From Bradyrhizobium vignae (lineage in GTDB: Bacteria > Pseudomonadota > Alphaproteobacteria > Rhizobiales > Xanthobacteraceae): a stretch of 64,000 nt of DNA. How positions within the stretch are numbered: the first letter of the stretch is position 1; each line of letters starts with the position of its first letter. The notes below the pieces were generated by a model. It was not told the origin of the DNA, ran no database searches, and saw only the letters and a list, made by a program, of their open reading frames with translations. Shown here in pieces: positions 52,262 through 61,387 of the stretch. The position numbers were made by a program, and so were the translations under genes. The stretch spans positions 171,353 through 235,352 of the forward strand of contig NZ_RDQF01000006.1 of NCBI RefSeq assembly GCF_004114425.1, given 5' to 3'.

Positions 52262-53035
52262 ATGTACCTGGAAAAATTCAAGCTGAACGGCAAGACCGCG
52301 TTCATTACCGGCGGCGGGCAGGGCATCGGCCTTGGCTGCGCCGAGGCGCTGGCCGAGGCCGGCGCCCGGGTCATCATCGGCGACCGTGACGGCAAGGTCG
52401 CTGACAGCGGGAAAGCCAGCCTGAAGGCAAAGGGTCTTGACGTCGAGACCGCGGTCATGGACGTCACCGATACCAACCGTGTGGCCGAAGTCGCGAACGA
52501 CCTCGTCGCCCGCCACGGCAAGGTCGACATCCTCGTCAACAATGCCGGCATCGCCCGCAGCGAGACGCCCGCGGAGACCGTCACCGACGAGCACTGGCTC
52601 AACGTCATCGACGTCAATCTCAACGGCACGTTCTGGTGCTGCCGCGAGTTCGGCAAGCACATGCTGAAGGCTGGAAGCGGCGCCATCGTCAATGTCGGCT
52701 CGATGAGCGGCTTCATCGTCAACAAGCCGCAGGAGCAGTGCTTCTACAACGCCTCCAAGGCTGCCGTGCACCATCTGACCAAGTCGCTCGCCGCCGAATG
52801 GGGCGCGCGCGGCATCCGCGTCAATGCGGTGGCCCCGACCTACATCGAGACGCCGCTCAACGCCTTCGTAAAGAGCAATCCCAAGATGTACGACGCCTGG
52901 ATCGGCGGAACCCCGATGGCGCGGATGGGGCAGGTCGAGGAGATCGCTTCCGTCGTGCTGTTCCTCTCGTCGGAGGCCGCGAGCCTGATGACCGGCAGCA
53001 TCGTGCTGGTGGATGGCGGCTACACTTGCTGGTAG
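52262..53035 (+). CDS. SDR-family polyol dehydrogenase
   Basis: A 257-residue classical short-chain dehydrogenase. The coenzyme motif is TGGGQGIG (16-23), NNAG is present, catalytic Ser is in GSMSGF and YNASK gives Tyr and Lys. It ends SIVLVDGGYTCW. It follows the transporter ATPase by 31 bases, in the position of smoS. Candidate substrates are sorbitol or mannitol (to fructose) or a pentitol such as D-arabinitol/ribitol (to a pentulose). The flanking kinases for both product types leave this open. Confidence 0.87.
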   Translation: MYLEKFKLNGKTAFITGGGQGIGLGCAEALAEAGARVIIGDRDGKVADSGKASLKAKGLDVETAVMDVTDTNRVAEVANDLVARHGKVDILVNNAGIARSETPAETVTDEHWLNVIDVNLNGTFWCCREFGKHMLKAGSGAIVNVGSMSGFIVNKPQEQCFYNASKAAVHHLTKSLAAEWGARGIRVNAVAPTYIETPLNAFVKSNPKMYDAWIGGTPMARMGQVEEIASVVLFLSSEAASLMTGSIVLVDGGYTCW

Positions 53036-53072
53036 GCTCCCGTCGAGACTGACGAAGCGACCGGGAGCGACA

Positions 53073-54719
53073 ATGCCGCGAGCGTATATCGGCGTCGATG
53101 TAGGGACCACGAGCACGCGGGCAGGGGTATTTGACGAGGCTGGCACGCTGCTCGCGATGGCGCGTCATCCGATCCGGGTGTGGCACGAGGCCGGCGATAT
53201 CGTCGAGCAGTCGTCACAGGACATTTGGGAGGCCTGCGCGGCATCGGTGCGCGCGGCTATGGCGGAGGCTGGCATTACGCCCGATAGCGTCGGCGGTATC
53301 GGCTTCGACGCTACCTGTTCCTTGGTTGTCCTCGATCGGCATGGCGAGCCGCTCACCGTCAGTGGATCCGGCGACAGGCAGCGCAACGTCATCGTCTGGA
53401 TGGACCATCGCGCCATCGCCGAGGCGCGGCTGATCAACGAGACCGAGGATGCGGTGCTGCGCTATGTCGGCGGCTCGATCTCACCCGAGATGGAAATGCC
53501 GAAGCTGCTGTGGCTGAAGCGGCATCTGCGCACGAGTTTTGACGCAGCGGGCCATTTCTTCGATCTCGCGGACTACCTGACCTGGCGCGCGACCGGCTCG
53601 CTGCAGCGTTCGACCTGCACGGTCACCTGCAAGTGGAACTACCTCGCCCACGAGGGCGGCGGCTGGAGCGCGCCATTCTTCAAGCGCATTGGTCTGTCCG
53701 ACTTTGTCGCCGAGAATTATGCGCGCATCGGCATCGAGATCGTCGCCCCCGGCACGCGGCTTGGGGCAGGGCTGACCCGAACTGCCGCGGCTGAACTCGG
53801 CCTGTCACCGGGCACGCCGGTCGGCGCCTCACTGATCGACGCCCACGCCGGCGGCGTCGGGGCGATCGGCGGACGCGATGGGGCGGGCGAGGTGACCGAC
53901 GTCTGCGACCGTCTCGCCTACATCATGGGAACGTCGGCGTGCATCATGGCGACGACGAAGGAGCCATGCTTCGTGCAAGGCGTGTGGGGGCCTTATTATT
54001 CCGGCATGGTCCCGGACCTCTGGCTCAACGAGGGTGGCCAGTCGGCGGCGGGCGCGGCGATCGACCATCTCCTCAAGTCGCACCCCGGTTTCGGCGAGGT
54101 GAGCGCGGTCGCGCGCAGCGAGGGCCTCGATCTCATCGACTTCCTCGAGCGCCGAATCATCGCGCGCGCAGGCGATGCCAGTCGCGCTGCGCTGCTGGCG
54201 CGTGACGTCCACGTCCTGCCGGAATTCATCGGTAACCGCTCGCCCTATGCCGACCCGGACACGCGCGCGGTGATCGCCGGCCTCGATCTCGACACCGACA
54301 TCGGTTCGATGGAGCGGTTGTTCGTCGCCGGCCTCTGCGGTCTTGCCTATGGGCTCGCCGAGGTGATCGAGGCTTTTGCCGCTCATGGCGTGCGCTCGAA
54401 CATCATGATCATGGGCGGCGGCGCCAGCCGGAGTCCGCTGGTGCGGCAGATCATGGCCGACACGACCGGCCTTACCGTCGCGCTGCCGCAGACGAAGGAG
54501 CCGGTGCTGCTCGGCGCCGCCATGCTCGGCGCCGTCGCCGGCGGTGCCTATGCCAACATCGGCCAGACCATGGCCAAAATGTCGGCGCTGGGACGCAAGA
54601 GCGAGCCGACCGCGCCCGAGATGGCGGCGTTTCATGCCCGCAAGCGCGAGGTCTACAAGCTGCTGCGAGAGGTCGACCAGGGGAGCCGCGCGGCGATGCG
54701 CAGCGTCGCGAGAGGTTGA
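53073..54719 (+). CDS. FGGY-family carbohydrate kinase (D-ribulokinase-like)
   Basis: A 548-residue two-domain sugar kinase. The N-terminal ATP/phosphate loop is IGVDVGTTSTRAGVFDEAG. The middle has WMDHRAIAEA, a match to the ribulokinase/FGGY group (human FGGY and yeast YDR109C phosphorylate D-ribulose). The C-terminal domain has the FGGY signature region NIMIMGGGASRSPLVRQIMADTTG. The catalytic Asp is expected in SLIDAHAGGVGAIGG. It follows the dehydrogenase by 37 bases and precedes the PfkB kinase by 5. Confidence 0.88.
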   Translation: MPRAYIGVDVGTTSTRAGVFDEAGTLLAMARHPIRVWHEAGDIVEQSSQDIWEACAASVRAAMAEAGITPDSVGGIGFDATCSLVVLDRHGEPLTVSGSGDRQRNVIVWMDHRAIAEARLINETEDAVLRYVGGSISPEMEMPKLLWLKRHLRTSFDAAGHFFDLADYLTWRATGSLQRSTCTVTCKWNYLAHEGGGWSAPFFKRIGLSDFVAENYARIGIEIVAPGTRLGAGLTRTAAAELGLSPGTPVGASLIDAHAGGVGAIGGRDGAGEVTDVCDRLAYIMGTSACIMATTKEPCFVQGVWGPYYSGMVPDLWLNEGGQSAAGAAIDHLLKSHPGFGEVSAVARSEGLDLIDFLERRIIARAGDASRAALLARDVHVLPEFIGNRSPYADPDTRAVIAGLDLDTDIGSMERLFVAGLCGLAYGLAEVIEAFAAHGVRSNIMIMGGGASRSPLVRQIMADTTGLTVALPQTKEPVLLGAAMLGAVAGGAYANIGQTMAKMSALGRKSEPTAPEMAAFHARKREVYKLLREVDQGSRAAMRSVARG

Positions 54720-54724
54720 AAGAC

Positions 54725-55660
54725 ATGCTGATTGCCTGCGGCGATGCGCTGATCGATTTCGTGCCGACGCGAAATGCGGAAGGTCGCGAGGCCGTTATGC
54801 CCGCCGTCGGCGGCTCCTGTCTCAACGTCGCGATCGGTATGGCGCGGCTCGGCGCGCCGACCGGCTTCGTCGGCGGCGTTTCGACCGACCTGTTCGGGCG
54901 GATGATCGCCGATCATGCAACCGCCTCCAGCGTCGACCTCGGTCTTGCCACCCGCAGCGATCACCAGACCACGCTCGCCTTCGTCCGCATCGTCGCGGGC
55001 GAGTCGCACTACGCGTTCTACGATGCCGAGACGGCGACGCGGAACTGGACGTACCGACGCGGGACAATTCCGCTCGACACGGTTGAAGCTCTCCATGTCG
55101 GCTCGACCACGCTGGTCAACGACCGGGGCGCGGCGGAGACCACAGCTCTGATCGCGGATGCGCGCGCGTTCTCGACCATCTCCTTCGATCCGAACTGCCG
55201 ACCGAATCTCGTCAAGGACAAGCCGGCCTATCTCGCCCGCATGGCGGAGTTCGCTGGGCATGCTGATCTCATCAAGATGTCGGACGTCGATTTCGCCTAT
55301 CTCTTTGGCGACGAGCCCTATCAGCAGCGCGCGAGCGCGCTGCTCGCGCAGGGCACGAGCCTCGTCGTCGTCACCAGGGGCAACCATGGCGCCGTCGCTT
55401 GGCATGCAGGGGCGGGGCAGATCGAAGTCGCCGCCCCCAAAGTCGAGGTCGCCGACACCATCGGCGCGGGCGACAGCTTTCAGGCGGCATTGTTGTTCGC
55501 TCTGCACAAGCAGGGGCGCATTGCCCGGCAAGCCTTGAAGGACGTCGGTGCCGACGAGCTTCGCCGCGCGCTGTCCTTCGCGGCCAATTGCGCCGGCCTC
55601 ACTTGCACCCGTCCGGGCGCCGATCCACCCTGGAGCCACGAGGTCAGCTGGAGGTGGTAG
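54725..55660 (+). CDS. PfkB-family sugar kinase, likely fructokinase
   Basis: A 311-residue ribokinase-fold kinase. The N-terminal motif is GGSCLNVAIGMARLGAPTGFVGGVSTDLFGRMI. The ATP/anion-hole motif is DTIGAGDSFQAALL, with the catalytic Asp in GAGD. Predicted to phosphorylate fructose formed from sorbitol or mannitol. ATG 54725 is chosen over an in-frame TTG at 54716. Apparent last gene of the polyol operon; the next gene starts 111 bases later. Confidence 0.87.
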   Translation: MLIACGDALIDFVPTRNAEGREAVMPAVGGSCLNVAIGMARLGAPTGFVGGVSTDLFGRMIADHATASSVDLGLATRSDHQTTLAFVRIVAGESHYAFYDAETATRNWTYRRGTIPLDTVEALHVGSTTLVNDRGAAETTALIADARAFSTISFDPNCRPNLVKDKPAYLARMAEFAGHADLIKMSDVDFAYLFGDEPYQQRASALLAQGTSLVVVTRGNHGAVAWHAGAGQIEVAAPKVEVADTIGAGDSFQAALLFALHKQGRIARQALKDVGADELRRALSFAANCAGLTCTRPGADPPWSHEVSWRW

Positions 55661-55771
55661 TCGGCGCAAGGTTTCGCGATGCCGCGATCGACGACGGCCA
55701 TGCACCGATCGAAATGGACAGATGGGCTGCGCGCTGGCAAGGTCTGTACACCCTGATGCGAGCCTGCCACC

Positions 55772-57193
55772 ATGAGCAACGACCTCTGTCTCCGCTCCGC
55801 AACTGAGCTGCGTAGCCTGATCGTCGCGAGGAAGCTGTCGACAGTCGAGCTCATCCGCGCCGTGCTTGCCCGCGCCGAGGCGCTCCAACCCGAATTGAAC
55901 TGCTTCATCACCCTGTGCGGTGATGAGGCGATCGCAGCGGCGCGCGAAGCCGAGCGCAAGGTAATGGCGGGCGAGGAACTCGGCCTGCTGCATGGCATCC
56001 CCGTCACCGTCAAGGACATCGTCAACACGAAGGGCGTGAAGACCACCTTCGGCGCCGTTCCCTTCAAGGACAACGTGCCGACCGAGGATGCAGTCGCCGT
56101 TGCGCGGCTGCGCAGCGAGGGCGCGATCCTGATCGGCAAGACCACGACGCCGGAGTTCGGCAGCAAGTGCCTCACCGATTCACCTTTGTTCGGCCGCACC
56201 CGGAATGCCTGGGACGCCTGCCGCTCGTCCGGCGGATCCAGCGGCGGCGCGGCGGTGGCGGTGGCAAGCGGCATCGCGCCGCTGGCGATTGCGACCGACG
56301 GCGGCGGCTCGACGCGTATTCCGGCGGCCTGCAACGGCGTGGTCGGGCTGAAGCAGAGCAACGGCGTGATCCCGCACAGCCAGGCGCTGGATGTGTTCGG
56401 CAATCAGACCTACGTCACGCCGACTACCCGCACCGTGGCCGATACCGCGCTGATGATGCAGGCGATGGCGGGCGAGGATGCCTGCGATCCCTGGTCGATC
56501 GGCGTCCCCGTGCCTGACTTCATCGGCACCGCGGCCTCGCGCGGCGACCTGCGCGGCTTGAGGATCCTGTACTGCCTGACGCCGCCGGGCCGTCCGGTGT
56601 CCACTGAGGTCGCCGCCAGCTTCAAGGCGAGCCTTGATCGACTGGCGGGGTTAGGTGCCGAGCTCGAGGAGTTCTCCGGCGATGATTTCGATATCGAGCC
56701 GATCTGGCGCGCCATCAACCACACCGTCTGGCGCACGCGCTTTGCAAAGCTCGCGGCCGAGCACAAGAACGAACTGAGCGAGGCCTTCCTCAAGCAGCTC
56801 GCGCTCGCCAGCGAGGTCAGCGGCGTCGACTATCAGGAGGCGATGTTCGCGCGCACCGCGTTGTTCCGCCGCGTGCAATCGCTGCTTGCGCGCGGACACC
56901 TCTTGGCGATGCCGACGCTCACCCGAACCGCGCTGCCGATCAAGCAGGACCTCTTCGGCAGCATCGAGATCGATGGTCGGCACTACGACAGCGTCCGGCC
57001 GCACTGGTTCCCCTGGACCATGCCGTTCAACATGACCGGCCATCCCGCCATCAGCCTTCCCTGCGGCTTTGCCCGCGACGGCCTGCCGATCGGCCTCCAA
57101 CTGGTCGGCCGCTTCCGGGCGGACGCAGAATTGCTGCGCGTGAGCGCATTGTTCGAGGCCTCGAGCGGCCTTCTGTCCCGCTGGCCCAGCTAG
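55772..57193 (+). CDS. Amidase (amidase-signature family)
   Basis: A 473-residue AS-family hydrolase with an intact Ser-cisSer-Lys triad: Lys81 in VTVKD, Ser156 in GGSSGGAA and nucleophile Ser180 in DGGGSTRIPA. The 24-residue spacing of the two serines is the family norm. It ends FNMTGHPAISLPCGFARDGLPIGLQLVGRFRADAELLRVSALFE. The chemistry is hydrolysis of an unknown amide. It sits upstream of a complete Dpp-type transporter in the same direction, suggesting that the imported compound carries the amide. Confidence 0.9.
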   Translation: MSNDLCLRSATELRSLIVARKLSTVELIRAVLARAEALQPELNCFITLCGDEAIAAAREAERKVMAGEELGLLHGIPVTVKDIVNTKGVKTTFGAVPFKDNVPTEDAVAVARLRSEGAILIGKTTTPEFGSKCLTDSPLFGRTRNAWDACRSSGGSSGGAAVAVASGIAPLAIATDGGGSTRIPAACNGVVGLKQSNGVIPHSQALDVFGNQTYVTPTTRTVADTALMMQAMAGEDACDPWSIGVPVPDFIGTAASRGDLRGLRILYCLTPPGRPVSTEVAASFKASLDRLAGLGAELEEFSGDDFDIEPIWRAINHTVWRTRFAKLAAEHKNELSEAFLKQLALASEVSGVDYQEAMFARTALFRRVQSLLARGHLLAMPTLTRTALPIKQDLFGSIEIDGRHYDSVRPHWFPWTMPFNMTGHPAISLPCGFARDGLPIGLQLVGRFRADAELLRVSALFEASSGLLSRWPS

Positions 57194-57247
57194 GGGCAGC
57201 TCGTGGAGACTGCATCTTCAGGGATGTGCCAGTTCGCTGTGGCTCCC

Positions 57248-57382
57248 GTCATCCTGAGTGCGAGTGATGGGGCGCGGAGCGCCCCATCGGGAGCCTCGAA
57301 GGATGAACGGCCGAGATGCAGCCGGGCCGTCGCCCTTCGAGGCTCGTTCTGCGTTGCAGGACGAGCACCTCAGGGTGACGGT
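57248..57382. repeat. Extragenic repeat with nested hairpins between amidase and dppB
   Basis: The inner hairpin GATGGGGC-gcgga-GCGCCCCATC lies at 57266-57288. The outer arms GCCTCGAAGGATGAACGGCC and GGGCCGTCGCCCTTCGAGGC flank a short loop, followed by GCACCTCAGGGTGACGG pairing with GTCATCCTGAG at the left end. A common alphaproteobacterial extragenic element. It fills the gap of 278 bases and could uncouple the amidase from the transporter genes. Confidence 0.65.
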
Positions 57383-57471
57383 GATAGAGCATCGGTGCGC
57401 TCGCAAAGAGCTTGCGTCCGGCGCCCAGACATGTTGATCGTGCCGCGGGTGAGCCCTGCAGCCGAGCACGC

Positions 57472-58422
57472 ATGAGCGTCTTTGTCCTCCGACGTCTGTT
57501 GACCTTGCTGGCGACGCTGGTCGGCGCGTCGCTGATCATCTTCCTGGTGCTCGACGCGCTTCCCGGCAATGCCGCGCAGATGCTGATGGGCGCCGACGCC
57601 TCGCCCGACGCGGTTCGCGCGCTCACCGTCAAGCTCGGGCTCGATCAGCCGTTGGCCGTTCGCTACCTGCAATGGATCAAGGGCCTCGTCGTCGGCGATC
57701 TCGGGAACTCCTATGTCTACGGCACCCCAGTCGCCAGCCTGATCGCCGAACGGCTGGTGCTGACCATTCCGCTCGCGATCCTGGCGATGGCGATCACCGT
57801 GACGCTGGCGCTCTCCGCCGGCATCTACACCGCGGCCAACCACAACAAACTCGGCGATGTCGGCGTGATGTCGCTGACCCAGGTCGGCATCGCGCTGCCA
57901 AACTTCTGGTTCGCGATCCTGCTGGTGCTCTTGTTCGCTGTGCGGCTGCAGTGGCTCTCGGCGGGCGGCTTTGCCGGCTGGGAGGACGGCATCTGGCCGG
58001 GAATCAAGTCACTGCTGCTGCCGGCGGTCTCGCTTGCCGTGGTGCAGGCCGCGATCCTCGCGCGCGTCACGCGATCGGCCGTCCTCGAAGTGCTGCGCGA
58101 GGACTTCGTGCGCACCGCCCGCGCGAAGGGACTCGGCAAGCGCGAGGTGCTGTGGAGCCACGTGCTGCGCAACGCCATGATCCCCGTGATGACGGTGATG
58201 GGCCTGCAATTCGCCAATCTGCTCGCCGGCACCATCGTGATCGAGAACGTGTTCTACCTGCCGGGCCTCGGCCGGCTGATCTTCCAGTCGATCGCCAACC
58301 GCGACCTCATCGTGGTGCGCAACTGCGTGATGCTGCTCGCGGCCATGGTCGTCATCGTGAACTTCGTGGTCGATGTGCTCTACGCCTTCATCGATCCCCG
58401 CATCAAGGTCCACGACCTGTGA
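57472..58422 (+). CDS. dppB: Dipeptide/opine-type ABC transporter, permease 1
   Basis: A 316-residue DppB-type permease with six helices. It starts MSVFVLRRLLTLLATLVGASLIIFLVLDALPGNAAQ, then LGLDQPLAVRYLQWIKGLVVGDLGNSYVYGTPV. The EAA loop is FVRTARAKGLGKREVLWSHVLRNAMIPVMTVMGLQFANLLAGTIVIENVFYLPGLGRLI. It overlaps dppC by GTGA. Confidence 0.9.
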   Translation: MSVFVLRRLLTLLATLVGASLIIFLVLDALPGNAAQMLMGADASPDAVRALTVKLGLDQPLAVRYLQWIKGLVVGDLGNSYVYGTPVASLIAERLVLTIPLAILAMAITVTLALSAGIYTAANHNKLGDVGVMSLTQVGIALPNFWFAILLVLLFAVRLQWLSAGGFAGWEDGIWPGIKSLLLPAVSLAVVQAAILARVTRSAVLEVLREDFVRTARAKGLGKREVLWSHVLRNAMIPVMTVMGLQFANLLAGTIVIENVFYLPGLGRLIFQSIANRDLIVVRNCVMLLAAMVVIVNFVVDVLYAFIDPRIKVHDL

Positions 58423-59315
58423 GTGATCCGCTCGCCACCGCAGTTGGATTGCCGACGGCCGCCCCGCCGGCGCGCCCCGCGACGGGCTTCTGGCGGAGGG
58501 CGCTGCGGCATCGCAGCTTCGTGCTCGGTGGCGTCTTGGTGCTTGCCGTGATCGGTTCTGCGCTGCTTTCTCTGGTCTGGACACCCTGGTCCCCTTACGA
58601 GATCGATATCGCCGCAAAGCTCAAGCCGCCCTCGGCGGCGCACTGGCTCGGCACCGATTCCTTCGGCCGCGACATCGTCTCGCTGCTGCTGGCGGGGGCC
58701 CGCTCCACCATCATGGTCGGCGTCATCGCCGTCAGCATCGGTCTCACCTTCGGCGTCACGCTGGGCCTGATCGGCTCGGCCCAGCGGGGCTGGATCGAAG
58801 AGATCATCATGCGCTTTTCCGACTTCACCTTCGCCTTTCCCGCCGTGCTGTCCGCGATCATGCTCGCCGCGGTCGTCGGCCCCGGTATGGTGACCTCGAT
58901 CGTTGCGATCGGCATCTTCCAGATCCCGACGCTGACACGGCTGACGCGCGGCTCCGCCAATGCGATCTGGGCGCGCGAATTCGTGCTGGCCGCGCGCGCG
59001 GCGGGCAAGGGGCGCTTCCGCATCACCATCGAGCACGTGCTGCCGAACATCCTGTCGATCCTGATCGTGCAGGTCACGATCCAGTTCGCGCTGGCCATTC
59101 TCGCCGAGGCCGCGCTGTCCTATCTCGGTCTCGGCACGCAGCCGCCGCAGCCGTCCTGGGGGCGGATGTTGAACGATGCACAGATGCTGCTGTTCCAGTC
59201 GCCGATGCTCGCGGTCTATCCGGGCGCTGCAATCGCCATCGCGGTGCTCGGTCTCAATCTCCTCGGTGACGGATTGCGCGACCTGCTCGATCCCCGACTG
59301 GCGCGGGAGCGATGA
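58419..59315 (+). CDS. dppC: Dipeptide/opine-type ABC transporter, permease 2
   Basis: A 298-residue DppC-type permease. It has an N-terminal OppC_N helix (FVLGGVLVLAVIGSALLSLVWTPWSPY), then HWLGTDSFGRDIVSLLLAGARSTIMVG, and an EAA loop FVLAARAAGKGRFRITIEHVLPNILSILIV. GTG 58419 overlaps the dppB stop, and the stop overlaps the dppD ATG. Confidence 0.9.
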   Translation: MSDPLATAVGLPTAAPPARPATGFWRRALRHRSFVLGGVLVLAVIGSALLSLVWTPWSPYEIDIAAKLKPPSAAHWLGTDSFGRDIVSLLLAGARSTIMVGVIAVSIGLTFGVTLGLIGSAQRGWIEEIIMRFSDFTFAFPAVLSAIMLAAVVGPGMVTSIVAIGIFQIPTLTRLTRGSANAIWAREFVLAARAAGKGRFRITIEHVLPNILSILIVQVTIQFALAILAEAALSYLGLGTQPPQPSWGRMLNDAQMLLFQSPMLAVYPGAAIAIAVLGLNLLGDGLRDLLDPRLARER

Positions 59316-60331
59316 CGATGGACGAACGCTCCAACGTGCCGCTGATCGAAGTCGAAAATCTCGACGTCCGCCTCAACACCAGCCGCGGGCCGGCACGGGC
59401 TGTGCGCGGCGTCAGCTTCGCTCTCGAGCGTGGTGAGACCCTCGGGCTCGTCGGCGAGTCCGGCTGCGGCAAGTCGGTCACGGCATTGTCGTTGATGGGG
59501 CTGCTGCCGGACAGCGCGGCCGTCACCGGCAGCATCAAGCTGGACGGCGACGAGCTCGTCGGACTCTCGGATGCCGATTATTGCCGCCTGCGCGGCAACC
59601 GCATCAGCATGATCTTCCAGGAGCCGATGACCGCGCTCAATCCAATGCACACGATCGGCAACCAGGTCGCCGAGCCGCTGCGGCGGCATAAGAAATACTC
59701 GGCGGCGCAGGCGCGGCGCGAGACCATCGCCTTGCTCGACCGCGTCGGGCTGCCCGACCCCGCGCGGCGCGTTGACGCCTATCCGCACCAGTTCTCGGGC
59801 GGCCAGCGCCAGCGCATCACCATCGCGATGGCGCTGGCCTGCGAACCGGACCTCCTAATCGCGGATGAGCCGACTACGGCGCTCGACGTCACCATTCAGG
59901 GCCAGATCCTCGACCTCATCGCCGATCTGGTCGAGGAGCGCGGCATGTCGATGATCCTCATCTCGCACGATCTCGGCGTCATCGCCGAGAACGTGCAGCG
60001 CATGATGGTGATGTATGGCGGCACCGTCGTCGAGAGCGGGCCGACCGACGAGGTGTTCCGCCGCATGGGACATCCCTACACGCAGGGCTTGTTCCGCGCT
60101 CGACCGAAGCTCGGCGCGCGCAAGGGCACGCGGCTGAAGACGATCTCGGGCACGGTGCCGGAGCTCGCCGATCTGCCGTCCGGCTGCACCTTTTCCGATC
60201 GCTGTCCGCTCGTGATTGACCAATGTCGCGCCGCACTGCCGCCGATGGTGGATGTCGGCCCCGGCCATCTGGTGCGCTGCATCCGGACGGACGTCTCGAT
60301 GGCTGAGCCTGTCGGAGCGCTGACCGCATGA
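59312..60331 (+). CDS. dppD: Dipeptide/opine-type ABC transporter, ATPase 1
   Basis: A 339-residue OppD/DppD ATPase. Walker A is GESGCGKSV, the Q-loop [19 protein letters not shown], signature [15 protein letters not shown], Walker [13 protein letters not shown] and H-loop [13 protein letters not shown]. The C-terminal oligopeptide-transporter extension has a cysteine cluster ([17 protein letters not shown]...LVRCI) that binds Fe-S in relatives. ATGA overlaps on both sides. Confidence 0.92.
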   Translation: MTMDERSNVPLIEVENLDVRLNTSRGPARAVRGVSFALERGETLGLVGESGCGKSVTALSLMGLLPDSAAVTGSIKLDGDELVGLSDADYCRLRGNRISMIFQEPMTALNPMHTIGNQVAEPLRRHKKYSAAQARRETIALLDRVGLPDPARRVDAYPHQFSGGQRQRITIAMALACEPDLLIADEPTTALDVTIQGQILDLIADLVEERGMSMILISHDLGVIAENVQRMMVMYGGTVVESGPTDEVFRRMGHPYTQGLFRARPKLGARKGTRLKTISGTVPELADLPSGCTFSDRCPLVIDQCRAALPPMVDVGPGHLVRCIRTDVSMAEPVGALTA

Positions 60332-61332
60332 GCACCGCGCCGCTTCTCGATGTCAGGGATCTCGAGCAGCGCTACACGCTGCCGCGGGAAAGCCTGTTTC
60401 GCCCGCCAGGGCAGGTGCGCGCGCTCAACGGCGTCAGCGTGCAGGTCCAGGCCGGCAAGAGCCTCGGCATCGTCGGCGAATCCGGCTCCGGCAAGTCCAC
60501 CTTCGCGCGCCTTGTGATGGCGCTGGAGCGGCCGACGTCGGGCCAGGTCGCGCTGCTCGGCCGTGATCTCAATCGTATCTCGGCTGACGAACTGCGCCGC
60601 GCCCGCCGTGATTTCCAGATGGTGTTCCAGGACCCTTACGGCTCGCTTGATCCGCGTCAGACCATCGCGCGGATCGTTGCCGAGCCGCTGACCGTGATGG
60701 AAGGCGCCGACCGCACCACCTTCCGCGACCGCGTCGCGGCTGTGCTGCGCCAGGTCGGCTTGCGTGACGCCGACATGGACAAATATCCGCACGAATTCTC
60801 GGGCGGCCAGCGCCAGCGCATCGCCATTGCGCGTGCGCTGATCACGCAGCCGAAGCTGATCGTCGCCGACGAGCCGGTCTCCGCGCTCGACGTCTCCGTG
60901 CAGGCCCAGGTGCTCAACCTGATGCAGGACCTCCAGGAGCAGTTCGGCCTCAGCTACATCCTGATCAGCCACGATCTCGCCGTCGTCGACTATCTCTGCG
61001 ACGAAGTCGCGGTGATGTATCTCGGCCGCATCGTCGAGCAGGGGCGCCCCGAAGATCTGTTCGAGTGCTGCGCCCATCCCTATACGCGGGCGCTCTTGGA
61101 TGCGGTGCCGCGGGTGCGTGCCGGGGGTAGCCGGCGCCGGCGCGGGGCCCAGGCGATCGCCTCGCAATCGGCGGCAGCGGCCGGATGCCCCTATGCATCG
61201 CGCTGCACCCTTGCCGACCAGCATTGCCGCGAGGTTCCGCCTGCGTTACGCAAGATGGGCGAGGGGCACCTTGCCGCCTGCCACAAGGCCGAGGCCGTGA
61301 TGGCGTTGCCGCAGGCGGCCGTGGAAGGTTAA
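60328..61332 (+). CDS. dppF: Dipeptide/opine-type ABC transporter, ATPase 2
   Basis: A 334-residue OppF/DppF ATPase. Walker A is GESGSGKST, the Q-loop VFQDPYGSLDPRQTIARIV, signature [15 protein letters not shown], Walker B LIVADEPVSALDVS and H-loop LISHDLAVVDYLCDEVAVMYLGRIVE. The C-terminal cysteine cluster (GCPYASRCTLADQHC...HLAACH) is present. It overlaps dppD. Confidence 0.92.
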   Translation: MSTAPLLDVRDLEQRYTLPRESLFRPPGQVRALNGVSVQVQAGKSLGIVGESGSGKSTFARLVMALERPTSGQVALLGRDLNRISADELRRARRDFQMVFQDPYGSLDPRQTIARIVAEPLTVMEGADRTTFRDRVAAVLRQVGLRDADMDKYPHEFSGGQRQRIAIARALITQPKLIVADEPVSALDVSVQAQVLNLMQDLQEQFGLSYILISHDLAVVDYLCDEVAVMYLGRIVEQGRPEDLFECCAHPYTRALLDAVPRVRAGGSRRRRGAQAIASQSAAAAGCPYASRCTLADQHCREVPPALRKMGEGHLAACHKAEAVMALPQAAVEG

Positions 61333-61387
61333 TGTCCGGAGCAGGATTAGCGTAGGCTTGAGAACGGAACAGGCTGGGGAGTTGCGC

